From: Planctomycetota bacterium
Lineage (GTDB): Bacteria; Planctomycetota; Phycisphaerae; UBA1845
NCBI GenBank assembly: GCA_022567365.1
Contig: JADFHG010000054.1
Coordinates: 1 to 11,515 of the forward strand
Direction of reading: 5' to 3'
DNA: 11,515 nucleotides
Part shown: positions 1-6,750 of the stretch, piece after piece
Position numbering within the stretch: the first letter of the stretch is position 1
Layout of the letters: every line of letters starts with the position of its first letter
The notes under the pieces: model-generated
The model's input: the letters and a program-made list of their open reading frames with translations, nothing else
Database searches by the model: none
Told to the model about the DNA's origin: nothing
Program-made: the position numbers and the translations under genes

Positions 1-123
1 ACGATTTCGTGGATCCAGAACTACCGCAGGCTCTGTATTCGGTGGGAGAAGTCGACGCAACTGTTCAGTGGTTTTCTTCACCTCGGTTGTACGCTTCTCT
101 TGCTCAAAGAGGTTCTGGGATAG
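1..123 (+). CDS. IS5-family transposase, C-terminal end (partial)
   Basis: Frame 1 is open from the window edge and encodes about 40 residues ending in TAG at 121-123. The peptide contains RRLCIRWEKS near residues 9-18, followed by a hydrophobic stretch with FLHLGCTLLLL. This matches the usual C-terminus of IS5-type DDE transposases, where a basic RRLxxRxE segment, whose Glu belongs to the catalytic triad region, precedes a helix of the type FLxLAC. These enzymes cut and paste their own insertion sequence. Most of the gene lies outside the window, so whether it is intact cannot be judged. It ends 216 bases before fliG, where a flagellar cluster would normally carry fliF, which suggests the insertion split the cluster or landed just ahead of fliG. 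Assignment to IS5 rests on the short C-terminal pattern only. Confidence 0.72.
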   Translation, partial: TISWIQNYRRLCIRWEKSTQLFSGFLHLGCTLLLLKEVLG

Positions 124-339
124 GCTCTAGAGCAGAGTTCCTCATTATGTAGCGTGCGCCTCCCGTGGCGGCCGTAGGAACAAAGGGGTGTTCGATCTTT
201 CGCACGCTACACACTAACAGACAACGCTCTAGCAGTTCGTTGAAAGAGTGCGCCATGGGTTCCGTAAGACACGGGCACGCTCCCGCTTGCCCGGGGTCCT
301 CGAAGAAACCCATCAAACCAAACTTGACGGGAAACTAGT
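124..339. repeat. Spacer between transposase and fliG with inverted repeats
   Basis: No gene is supported here. The stretch has a perfect 11-base inverted repeat, TGTAGCGTGCG at 148-158 and its complement at 201-211, nested in a 7-base pair CTAGAGC at 127-133 and GCTCTAG at 226-232. From 230 to 293, read on the - strand, it resembles the hairpin repeat found at 1600-1665: a CCCGTG core, a CGGAAnnnATGG-like step, CTTTCAAC, then CTGCTAG. It may hold the right end of the insertion sequence, a nearby repeat copy, or both. I see no convincing promoter for fliG. Confidence 0.55.
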
Positions 340-1365
340 TTGAACGCGACAACCAAAGACGGCGGTACCATGAAGGGGATGACCAAGGCGGCGATCCTGT
401 TGCTCGCGCTCGATCCGGACGTCGCTGGATCGGTTCTGAAGCTTATGGATAAGGAGGTCGTCGAGGATCTCACGCGAGAAATCGCTCAGATCGACTTCGT
501 CGATCCGGTCTCCCGCGGCAAGATCGTCGAGGAATACTACAATCTGGCGCTGGCTCGAACGTACGTCTCACAGGGCGGCGTGCTGTTCGCAAAAACACTG
601 CTGGAAAAAGCGCTTCCTCCGGACGAAGCCAACCGCATTCTCAGATTGATCGAACACCAGGTCTATCAGCAGCCCTTCGCCTTCCTGCACAAGACCGACG
701 GCGACAACCTCCTGACGTTCATCCAGGACGAGCACCCGCAGACGATCGCGCTCATCCTTTCGCACCTTCCCGCGAGCAAAGCCTCGGAGATCATGGCGGG
801 GCTGGCGACCAACAAACAGCTCGAGGTCGTCACGCGAATCGCGAACATGGACAACACCAATCCCGAGGTCATCAAGGAAGTGGAGAAGGGGCTGGAACTC
901 AGGCTTTCGGGCATCGTCTCACAGACGTTTCAACGCGTCGGCGGAATCGATGCGGTCGCCGAGATTCTCAACCTTTCCGATCGGGCGACGGAAAAGAGCA
1001 TTCTCGAAGCGCTCGAAGCGGAAGACCCGGATCTCGTCGAGCAGATTCGCAGACTCATGTTCGTCTTCGAGGACATCATGCTCGTCAACGACAAGGGCAT
1101 TCAGATGGTGCTCAAGGAGATCGAGAACGAGGATCTCGTCCTGGCGCTGAAGACGGCCAGCCCGGAACTGCGCGACAAGGTTTTCAACAACATGTCGGAT
1201 CGTGCCGCCCAACTGATCAAGGAGGACATGGAGTTCATGGGACCGGTTCGTGTGAGCGACGTCGAAGCAGCCCAACAGAAGATCGTCGACATCGTGCGGC
1301 GGCTCGAGGATTCGGGAGAGATCATCATCTCCGGTCGCGGCGGCGAGAAGGAGCTCATCGTCTGA
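340..1365 (+). CDS. fliG: Flagellar motor switch protein FliG
   Basis: FliG forms the top of the cytoplasmic rotor (C) ring, binds the MS ring through its N-terminus and receives torque from MotA through its C-terminal domain. The 341-residue length fits the family. The middle domain carries the hallmark EHPQ motif at 131-134 and GGIDAVAEILN at 201-211. The C-terminal domain has MFVFEDI at 240-246. The charged residues that contact MotA in E. coli FliG appear retained as K271, R288, E295/D296 and R304 (GPVR). The TTG start at 340 gives the longest product. ATG codons at 370 and 379 are plausible alternatives, because family members usually begin only a few residues before the KAAILLL segment at 16-22, and no start has a strong ribosome binding site. 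A 343-base repeat-bearing spacer separates it from fliH. Confidence 0.96.
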   Translation: MNATTKDGGTMKGMTKAAILLLALDPDVAGSVLKLMDKEVVEDLTREIAQIDFVDPVSRGKIVEEYYNLALARTYVSQGGVLFAKTLLEKALPPDEANRILRLIEHQVYQQPFAFLHKTDGDNLLTFIQDEHPQTIALILSHLPASKASEIMAGLATNKQLEVVTRIANMDNTNPEVIKEVEKGLELRLSGIVSQTFQRVGGIDAVAEILNLSDRATEKSILEALEAEDPDLVEQIRRLMFVFEDIMLVNDKGIQMVLKEIENEDLVLALKTASPELRDKVFNNMSDRAAQLIKEDMEFMGPVRVSDVEAAQQKIVDIVRRLEDSGEIIISGRGGEKELIV

Positions 1366-1708
1366 TGGGTGCCCACGGCGAGATATGCCGGCTTTACGCG
1401 GCCCGGCGTGGGACCGCTTTTCGAAACCCAGGTATCGTGTTTCACCAGTTTCACGACTATCTGAACCGCAGCCTTCAGCCTGTGCGAACCGGCGGGCGCG
1501 GAGAAGGGACACGAGTATTCGTTGCATCGCGCGGGCTGAAGCCCGCGGCTCGGGAGGAAAACACCCCCAACACGTACCATGCCCGTGTGTTCAGTGGTAC
1601 CGCCCAAGCCCGCTCGCGGGCGCCCGTGCCACACCCGGAATATGGCTTTTTTCAACAGACCGCTAGCCTGTCCGGAGCGGCGATAGTGTGCCGCAAAGGA
1701 GGGGCGAC
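1366..1708. repeat. 343-base intergenic repeat region between fliG and fliH
   Basis: The spacer interrupts an otherwise compact operon and holds several palindromes. CGCGGGCT at 1530-1537 pairs with AGCCCGCG at 1540-1547. CTTCAGCC at 1473-1480 is inverted against GGCTGAAG at 1534-1541. GCCCGC at 1608-1613 pairs with GCGGGC at 1616-1621, flanked by GTGGTAC and GTGCCAC. The run TTTTTTCAACAGACCGCTA at 1647-1665 matches, in reverse, the repeat end seen at 230-246 and 6578-6593. An open frame of 118 codons crosses it (1365-1721), but its product is a translation of the repeats. These look like dispersed non-coding repeat units rather than a terminator, since no T-run follows the GC stems directly. 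Confidence 0.7.
1695..1702 (+). promoter_or_regulatory. Ribosome binding site of fliH
   Basis: AAAGGAGG is a near-perfect Shine-Dalgarno sequence 6 bases before GTG at 1709. It lies inside the longer frame that opens at GTG 1688, so it argues for 1709 as the real start. Confidence 0.88.
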
Positions 1709-2422
1709 GTGTCGACCGTGATCAAGGCAAACCAAACGGGGCGCTTGCTTCGAAGCCTGTCCGGCATCGATTTGGCCGATCACCTAGCCGAGGCGCAGAG
1801 CGTCATCGACAAGGCCAAGCGCGAGGCGGCAGCCATGATCGAGGAAGCGCGGCGAACCGCGGCGAAGCTCCACGCCGACGCAAAGCGCGCCGGACACACC
1901 GCGGGATACGGCGAGGGAGAGGCGGCCGGGCGCAGGGCGGGATACGACGAAGCGCACCGTACGACGACGGAGCGCTTGACGAACGAGTGTGAGCACGTCG
2001 TGACGGCGATGAAGCGGGCGATCAGCGAGTTCGAGGGGATCAAGGCGGAGGTCCGCATCGCGGCGGAACGCGACGTGCTCGTCTTCGCCATGAGCCTGGC
2101 GTCTCGGATGACGTTTGCCATTGGTCGCAAATATTCCGAGAGCGTGCGGGAAAACCTCCGCCGTGCGCTGGGTATCGTCGCGGCGCCGACCGATTTGACG
2201 ATTCGCGTGAATCCGGAGGACCGTGAGATCATGGAGACCTTTGCGCCGACCGTGCTCGCGACGGCGGCGGAGGCTCATGCCGTCACGATCGCCGTCGATG
2301 ATGCGATTTCCCGAGGTGGATGCACGGTGACGAGCGGTGGCACTGACGTCGATGCGACACTCGATACGCAGATTGACGAACTCGTTTCGCTGGTTCTCGG
2401 TGAGGAGCGCGGCGGTGATTGA
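1709..2422 (+). CDS. fliH: Flagellar export ATPase regulator FliH
   Basis: FliH is the peripheral stalk-like partner of the FliI ATPase and links it to the flagellar type III export gate and C ring. The 237-residue product has an N-terminal helix rich in Ala, Glu, Lys and Arg (about 25-60). This is followed by a perfect GxxxG ladder with glycines at 62, 66, 70, 74 and 78, a known trademark of FliH. The C-terminal part (about 115-230) resembles the FliH/V-ATPase E-subunit domain and ends with SRGGCTVTSGGTDVDATLD, matching the family's GGC..T..G..DA pattern. The start at GTG 1709 is chosen for its strong ribosome binding site over the in-frame GTG at 1688. The last 8 bases overlap fliI, so the two are probably translationally coupled, as suits partners in one complex. 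Confidence 0.93.
   Translation: MSTVIKANQTGRLLRSLSGIDLADHLAEAQSVIDKAKREAAAMIEEARRTAAKLHADAKRAGHTAGYGEGEAAGRRAGYDEAHRTTTERLTNECEHVVTAMKRAISEFEGIKAEVRIAAERDVLVFAMSLASRMTFAIGRKYSESVRENLRRALGIVAAPTDLTIRVNPEDREIMETFAPTVLATAAEAHAVTIAVDDAISRGGCTVTSGGTDVDATLDTQIDELVSLVLGEERGGD
2402..2407 (+). promoter_or_regulatory. Ribosome binding site of fliI
   Basis: GAGGAG lies 7 bases before GTG at 2415, inside the end of fliH. It supports 2415 as the start rather than the longer in-frame opening at 2337, which would add 26 residues not typical of the family. Confidence 0.78.
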
Positions 2423-3788
2423 GCTTTTCGCCGACCATTGCGCTTTGATCGACGCCGCGAGCCTCGTGCGGGTGACCGGTCGTGTGGTCGAACTGACCGG
2501 GATGACCGTCGTCGCGGGTGGGCTTCCCCTGCCCGTGGGATCGATATGCAGAATTCGGCGCGGTCATGGCGGTCCCGTGGCCGCCCAGGTGGTGGGATTG
2601 CGCGATGACCGGACCATCCTTTCGACGCTCGAGGCGCCGCTCGGTGTGGCGGTTGGAGATCGTGTGACCAGCGCGGCCGGCTTGCAACACGTTCCCGTGG
2701 GACGCCAGATGCTCGGCACGGTGCTCAACGGCATGGGGCGCCCGATCGGTGGGCGCATGGATTTCGCCGTGGAAGCGCACTATCCGGTGCATCGCGACGC
2801 GCCGCCGGCGCTTTCTCGTCGTCCGATCGACCGCCCACTCACTACGGGCGTTCGGGCGATCGACGCGATGCACACGATTGGCTGCGGGCAGCGCATGGGC
2901 ATTTTCGCGGGAACCGGAGTCGGGAAAAGCGTGCTCATGGGGATGATATCCCGGTTCACGGATGCCGATGTCACAGTTGTGGCACTCATCGGCGAGCGCG
3001 GGCGGGAGGTCGGCGACTTCTTGCGCAAGGATCTCGGGGAGGAAGGGCGCAAGCGATGTGTGCTCGTCGTGAGCACGTCGGACCAGTCGCCCGTGCTGCG
3101 TGTTCGCGCCGCTTTCGTCGCGACCGCGGTCGCCGAGTATTTCCGCGATCTTGGGAAAGACGTATTGCTGCTGATGGATTCGACGACGCGAATGGCGATG
3201 GCGCAGCGTGAAATCGGGCTGTCCGCCGGCGAACCCCCGGCGACGAAAGGCTATCCCCCGAGCGTGTTCTCTCTGATCCCTCGTTTGGTCGAGCGAAGTG
3301 GACGAACCGAAGCGGGCAGCATCACCGGTTTGTACACGGTGCTCGTCGAGGGCGACGACATCACCGAGCCGGTTTCGGACACGCTTCGCGGCGTGCTCGA
3401 CGGGCACCTCTGGCTGTCGCGAGATCTCGCCAATCGAGGTCAGTTTCCCGCGGTGTCGGTGCTCGAGAGTATCAGCCGGGTGATGACCGACGTCGTGGAC
3501 GCCAAACACATCGAGGCGGCGCGCACGATCCGTCGCGTGCTCGCCGTGTGGAGCGACATCGAGGATCTCGTCAACGTCGGCGCATATGCAGCGGGGACAA
3601 ACGTCGAGTTCGACGTGGCGGTCCAGATGAAACCGATTATCGACGAGCTTTTAAGGCAGGGGATGCGTGAGCGTTCCGATTGGTCCGACACGCGGGAGAA
3701 GCTTCTCGACGTGGCCGGTCGAATCGAGACCCTGCGGGAAACGCTCGGCAAAAGCCGTGACGACGCCGAGTTGAAAGCGGCTTCATAG
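2415..3788 (+). CDS. fliI: Flagellum-specific export ATPase FliI
   Basis: FliI is the hexameric ATPase that helps unload and unfold substrates for flagellar type III export. It is related to the F1-ATPase beta subunit. The 457-residue product matches the usual length. Visible signatures: Walker A GTGVGKS at 166-172, the GERGREV motif at 193-199 (with E194 as the likely catalytic Glu), Walker B LLLMDSTTR at 251-259 with D255, the KGYPPSVFSLIPRL segment at 278-291, and the ATPase signature PAVSVLESIS at 345-354. In that signature Ser348 stands where Asp or Asn is common, a mild variation. The start at GTG 2415 overlaps fliH by 8 bases. fliJ follows after 11 bases. All catalytic motifs are intact, so an active enzyme is expected. 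Confidence 0.97.
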   Translation: MIELFADHCALIDAASLVRVTGRVVELTGMTVVAGGLPLPVGSICRIRRGHGGPVAAQVVGLRDDRTILSTLEAPLGVAVGDRVTSAAGLQHVPVGRQMLGTVLNGMGRPIGGRMDFAVEAHYPVHRDAPPALSRRPIDRPLTTGVRAIDAMHTIGCGQRMGIFAGTGVGKSVLMGMISRFTDADVTVVALIGERGREVGDFLRKDLGEEGRKRCVLVVSTSDQSPVLRVRAAFVATAVAEYFRDLGKDVLLLMDSTTRMAMAQREIGLSAGEPPATKGYPPSVFSLIPRLVERSGRTEAGSITGLYTVLVEGDDITEPVSDTLRGVLDGHLWLSRDLANRGQFPAVSVLESISRVMTDVVDAKHIEAARTIRRVLAVWSDIEDLVNVGAYAAGTNVEFDVAVQMKPIIDELLRQGMRERSDWSDTREKLLDVAGRIETLRETLGKSRDDAELKAAS

Positions 3789-3799
3789 AGGGTTGATCG

Positions 3800-4279
3800 A
3801 TGGCGGCGCGATTCCGATTTCGGCTTGAAGTGGTCAGGAAATTGCGGAAGCGCGCTCAGGACGAGCAGCGTCGTGTGGTCGCCGAATGCGTTCGCCGGCA
3901 GAGGCAATTGACGCAGCGCACCGAGGACGTGGACCGAGCGCTTCGCGGGAACGTCGAAGTCACGCGAGCCGCGTCGAATACGGTTGCGATAGACGTTCGA
4001 TCACTGCGGCTGGGGCACGCGTATATGGGTCGCCTGCAGCGCAGGGCCATCGAGGCACGGGCGGAATTGAGCGAATGCAACGGCCAACTGACTGCGGAGC
4101 GCGAAAAGCTCGCTGACGCAACCGGGCAAGTCAAGGCGATCGAGAAGCTGCGAGAGAAAAAGTGGGAAAGGCATTGTACGAAGGTCAGACGCGACGAGCA
4201 GGCCGCCATGGATGAGGCGGCATTGCAGATGTACGGTCGAGGGCGACAGGCACACTCGGAAGGCGGGTACCCGCGATGA
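3800..4279 (+). CDS. fliJ: Flagellar export protein FliJ
   Basis: FliJ is a small coiled-coil protein that sits in the FliI ring like the gamma subunit of F1-ATPase, and helps hand chaperones and substrates to the export gate. The 159-residue product is almost wholly helical in character and rich in Arg, Glu and Gln. It begins with the family-like FRFRLEVV (5-12) and has a late KAIEKLREKKWERH segment (about 112-125) followed by DEQAAMDEAA. AGAGGG at 3787-3792, overlapping the fliI stop, lies 7 bases before ATG 3800. The position after fliI and the 4-base ATGA overlap with the next gene support the call, since FliJ sequences themselves are weakly conserved. Confidence 0.87.
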   Translation: MAARFRFRLEVVRKLRKRAQDEQRRVVAECVRRQRQLTQRTEDVDRALRGNVEVTRAASNTVAIDVRSLRLGHAYMGRLQRRAIEARAELSECNGQLTAEREKLADATGQVKAIEKLREKKWERHCTKVRRDEQAAMDEAALQMYGRGRQAHSEGGYPR

Positions 4280-4941
4280 GCGCATCGACGACGATCAAGA
4301 AGGGATATGAAGCCATGGCGTTGTTCGCGGTGCTCAACTGGCTGGGCGCCGCCGGGCTAGCGATGTTTCTCATCAGCACGAGTCGTGTGGATGGTGACAT
4401 GCTCCGGCAGGTCGTCGCGGTCCTGCGGCATGAGGATCTCGCGACTCAAGACGACGATGCCGCAGCCTCCGCTGACGCCCAATCCGGTGATTCCCAGCGG
4501 CAGGCGTCCGTGGAGACGAGAATCGAACGCGAGGTCGCTCGCAGCGAAGGCGAAAGGGTCAAGGCCGAACTCGAGCAACGGCTGGCGACAATCAATCGGA
4601 TCCTTCTGCAGGTTACAAAGAAGCGCGAGGCGTTCGAGGAAGAGGTTGCCGACGCCGCCAAGCTCGAGGCCGACCGGCTTGCGGAACGACAATCCGATGG
4701 TTTCAAGAAGCAGCTCGAGCTGTTCGAGGCGATGACGCCGAAGACCGCGCTCGGGCATCTCCTCAATCTGCCAAACCACGACGATGCCGCGCGAATTCTG
4801 GCGCAAATGGATACGCGAAGAGGGAAGAAGCTGATCGAAGCGGCGAAGCGAGGCGATGATCTGACGCGCATGCGGATCATTTTGCAGCGGGTGCGCGACG
4901 TGTCGCCCGAGCGATCGGATGATTTGGAAGACGGACGGTAG
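4276..4941 (+). CDS. MotE/YlxF-position membrane protein with MgtE-N-like domain
   Basis: The 221-residue product has a short basic N-terminus, one membrane helix (about 15-35), an acidic Ala/Asp/Ser linker (about 53-75), a long charged coiled coil (about 79-140) and a small C-terminal helical domain. That last part (about 146-190, LFEAMTPKTALGHLL ... ILAQMDTRRGKKLIEAA) has the alternating helix pattern of the MgtE intracellular N-terminal/FliG-M-like fold, typical of MotE-family proteins. In Bacillus, ylxF of this type sits in the same place between fliJ and fliK. MotE in rhizobia is a periplasmic chaperone for the motility protein MotC. The specific job here is unknown and the motor link is inferred from position. 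Its ATG overlaps the fliJ stop as ATGA (4276-4279), indicating coupled translation. A 190-base spacer follows before fliK. Confidence 0.8.
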   Translation: MSASTTIKKGYEAMALFAVLNWLGAAGLAMFLISTSRVDGDMLRQVVAVLRHEDLATQDDDAAASADAQSGDSQRQASVETRIEREVARSEGERVKAELEQRLATINRILLQVTKKREAFEEEVADAAKLEADRLAERQSDGFKKQLELFEAMTPKTALGHLLNLPNHDDAARILAQMDTRRGKKLIEAAKRGDDLTRMRIILQRVRDVSPERSDDLEDGR

Positions 4942-5131
4942 TTTGCCTCGCTCCCTGCCTTGGGGTGCGTGAATGCGGAGCGGTACGAGGATGAGCTGAT
5001 GGCTCGAATCGCGATGAAGAATCCTCTTGGCTTGACGGAGTTGGTTTGCCCGTGCGGGGACCAAACGGAGTCTTGAACTTGGCGCACAACCATCGATTAC
5101 GGAATAGCGACACCGACCAGCGAGCGCGCGA
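4942..5131. other. Spacer between the MotE-like gene and fliK
   Basis: This 190-base gap has no clear repeat, terminator or promoter. A 35-codon frame with a GTG start (4969-5076) encodes a peptide with a CPCG motif near its end, but it lacks a good ribosome binding site and is not called as a gene. Confidence 0.45.
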
Positions 5132-6448
5132 ATGAACGATATGACCGTTGGATCGCCGGCCGACGCAAGCAAACCGATCGGCATTGGCGCTACTCGGCGC
5201 GACCGGGCAGCGGATCGCGATGCGCCAAACGGAGCGGATGCGTTTGCGACGATCCTGGCCGTCACACCGCAGGCTCGCGGGGTCGGTGCGCACGGGTTTG
5301 CCTATGCGTCGCCAAACGAGATGTTCGAACCGCCCGTAGACGACCCGCGTGACCATCGGTTGCAGACCATGAAGCATGAAGCTGACAACCCGGGTCCGTC
5401 GCGTGAACGCGGCCGGCTGGCGGAGCATCGCGGCGACCGGACCAACCGACCGCGGAGCGTGCGGTCGGAGACGCCGCCGGCGCCCCCGCGCCCGGGAAGC
5501 GCCGCGCTCACCCGCAATATGGCGTCGTCCGACCGCCAAGAGACCGGCCGCGTCGGCGGGCGCGGTGCCGCGACCGATCGGGTGGCGACTCGTTCAATCT
5601 CGGCTGAGGCGCGGGTCTCCGAGGGTGATGCCATGGCGTTGCAGCGCCGGGGTTCCGGCGACGGAGCGCGGACGGCGGGGCCTTCGCCGCCGCACCAGGG
5701 GCGTAGCACGCCCACCGCTTCATCCGCCCGCGCGACGTCTTCGCAAGGCGTTGCGAGCGCGTCGAGCGCGGGGGATAGATCGACGAGCCCGGCCGCGCAC
5801 ATGGGTCGATTCCTGGCGGGTTCGCGCCCGGGCGACGGCGAGACGGTGCGCGCAACAACGACATCGAACACGAGCGATCAACCGCGAGCGCAGCGGAGCG
5901 ATCGCTCGAGCGCGGGTGCGCGTCAACCGGGCCGCAGCACCGCCGCACGACGCGGGTCGGACTCCGCCCAAGCGGCGGATTCAGCGCGGCGGTCTGCCTT
6001 CAAGCGTATCGTCCGAGCCCTGCGGTTGCAGGGTGGACCGAGTCGATCGTCAGCGCGGATTCAGCTCCATCCGCCCGGTCTGGGGAAGATGGATATCGAC
6101 GTACACATGGTCAATCGTGGGCTTCGGCTATCGATTGAAACGCAATCGACGGAGGCGCGTGATTTGCTTTATCAGCGCGTGGACGAACTGCGGGCAGGGC
6201 TCGAGCGACAGGGAATCCGCATCGACGGCTTCAGCGTCACGGTGGCTGCCTCGGTCGAAGTGCCCGATACCGGTGGGCTCGGTGGACGTGCCGATCGAGG
6301 GGCGGAGCGGCGCGGAGACCGATCCGTGTCGCGCCCGTCTTCGCTGTCGTCGCACGCGGGGAGGGATGAAGCGCCGCGCATCGGGGCCAATGACGGCGAG
6401 GAGGAATCCGGTGTGGTGACGACGACGCGCGTGGATGTGAAGGCATAG
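5132..6448 (+). CDS. fliK: Flagellar hook-length control protein FliK
   Basis: FliK is exported during hook assembly, measures hook length and switches export from hook to filament substrates. The 438-residue product has the two-part family layout. A long low-complexity region (about 80-285), probably disordered and dominated by Arg, Ser, Ala, Gly, Thr and Pro, is followed by the conserved C-terminal hook domain at about 286-372 with IQLHPPGLGKMDIDV (310-324) and DELRAGLERQGIRIDGFSV (351-369). A second low-complexity tail (373-438) follows. The Arg content of the linker is unusually high. The start ATG 5132 has only a weak ribosome binding site; ATG 5141 is an alternative. The stop TAG (6446-6448) coincides with the first bases of an intergenic repeat unit, so the tail may have been altered by its insertion. 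Confidence 0.9.
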   Translation: MNDMTVGSPADASKPIGIGATRRDRAADRDAPNGADAFATILAVTPQARGVGAHGFAYASPNEMFEPPVDDPRDHRLQTMKHEADNPGPSRERGRLAEHRGDRTNRPRSVRSETPPAPPRPGSAALTRNMASSDRQETGRVGGRGAATDRVATRSISAEARVSEGDAMALQRRGSGDGARTAGPSPPHQGRSTPTASSARATSSQGVASASSAGDRSTSPAAHMGRFLAGSRPGDGETVRATTTSNTSDQPRAQRSDRSSAGARQPGRSTAARRGSDSAQAADSARRSAFKRIVRALRLQGGPSRSSARIQLHPPGLGKMDIDVHMVNRGLRLSIETQSTEARDLLYQRVDELRAGLERQGIRIDGFSVTVAASVEVPDTGGLGGRADRGAERRGDRSVSRPSSLSSHAGRDEAPRIGANDGEEESGVVTTTRVDVKA

Positions 6449-6593
6449 GAGTTCGTCGAAAAAGCCTGATCTGTATGTGTGGTACCGGTTTACAACCGGT
6501 GAGAACAGGTGTGGCATCGGCTAATAGCCGGTGATAAGACGGGCTATTAGCCCGTGCCACACTTTTCAACAGGCTGATAGCAGTCCGTTGAAG
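6446..6593. repeat. Triple-hairpin repeat unit with imperfect terminal inverted repeats
   Basis: This unit holds three tandem perfect hairpins. ACCGGTT at 6484-6490 pairs with 6494-6500, CGGCTA at 6518-6523 with 6525-6530, and ACGGGCTA at 6539-6546 with TAGCCCGT at 6548-6555. GTGTGG and GTGCCACAC sequences separate and flank them. The ends are related: TAGGAGTTCGTCGAAAAA at 6446-6463, and CTATCAGCCTGTTGAAAA read on the - strand from 6580 to 6563. A further end-like copy, TAGCAGTCCGTTGAAG (6578-6593), abuts it in the opposite direction. No protein is encoded. It resembles a REP- or MITE-type element. The stems could also influence mRNA ends, but none is followed directly by a T-run. Confidence 0.72.
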
Positions 6594-6611
6594 ACGCTAA
6601 GTCTTGGGTGC

Positions 6612-6735
6612 GACACTACTGAGTGTCAATGCATCAATTGCAGAACTGAGGACGGCGCTGGGAATAGCGCCGTCGGATACTCGAGGGCGGAGCCCGCTGG
6701 ATGTGGCTTTTGATGACACCGTTCGGCACGGTGTC
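6612..6735 (+). promoter_or_regulatory. Hairpin-rich leader upstream of flgD
   Basis: Between the repeat unit and the flgD ribosome binding site lie three perfect stems. GACACT at 6612-6617 pairs with 6622-6627, GACGGCGCT at 6651-6659 with AGCGCCGTC at 6666-6674, and GACACCGT at 6715-6722 with ACGGTGTC at 6728-6735. The last stem ends only 3 bases before the Shine-Dalgarno sequence. A regulatory 5' leader is possible, but this is inferred from structure alone. Confidence 0.4.
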
Positions 6736-6738
6736 GGC

Positions 6739-6745
6739 AGGGAGG
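6739..6745 (+). promoter_or_regulatory. Ribosome binding site of flgD
   Basis: AGGGAGG lies 5 bases before ATG 6751. It fixes the flgD start there, although the frame stays open upstream to 6604 through the hairpin-rich spacer. Confidence 0.85.
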
Positions 6746-6750
6746 CATCA

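Noticed and set aside
1365..1721. 118-codon + strand frame starting at the fliG stop (TGATG)
   Set aside because: It reads straight through palindromic repeats, overlaps the fliH start and resembles no protein family.
2283..3509. Long antisense frame (408 codons) over fliH and fliI
   Set aside because: Composition is His/Arg-rich, typical of a shadow of a high-GC gene. The fliI frame carries all the ATPase motifs.
5376..6419. 347-codon alternative + frame inside fliK
   Set aside because: It is extremely Arg-rich with no domain, whereas the fliK frame has a clear hook domain.
6484..6555. Triple hairpins as a rho-independent terminator
   Set aside because: No T-run directly follows any stem, and the related ends point to a repeat element instead.
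6604..6750. N-terminal extension of flgD
   Set aside because: The strong AGGGAGG site before ATG 6751 and the match of the shorter protein to FlgD make the extension unlikely. The stretch is hairpin-rich spacer.
1366..6750. CRISPR array
   Set aside because: Repeats are few, diverged, palindromic and not regularly spaced. No spacers or cas genes are present.
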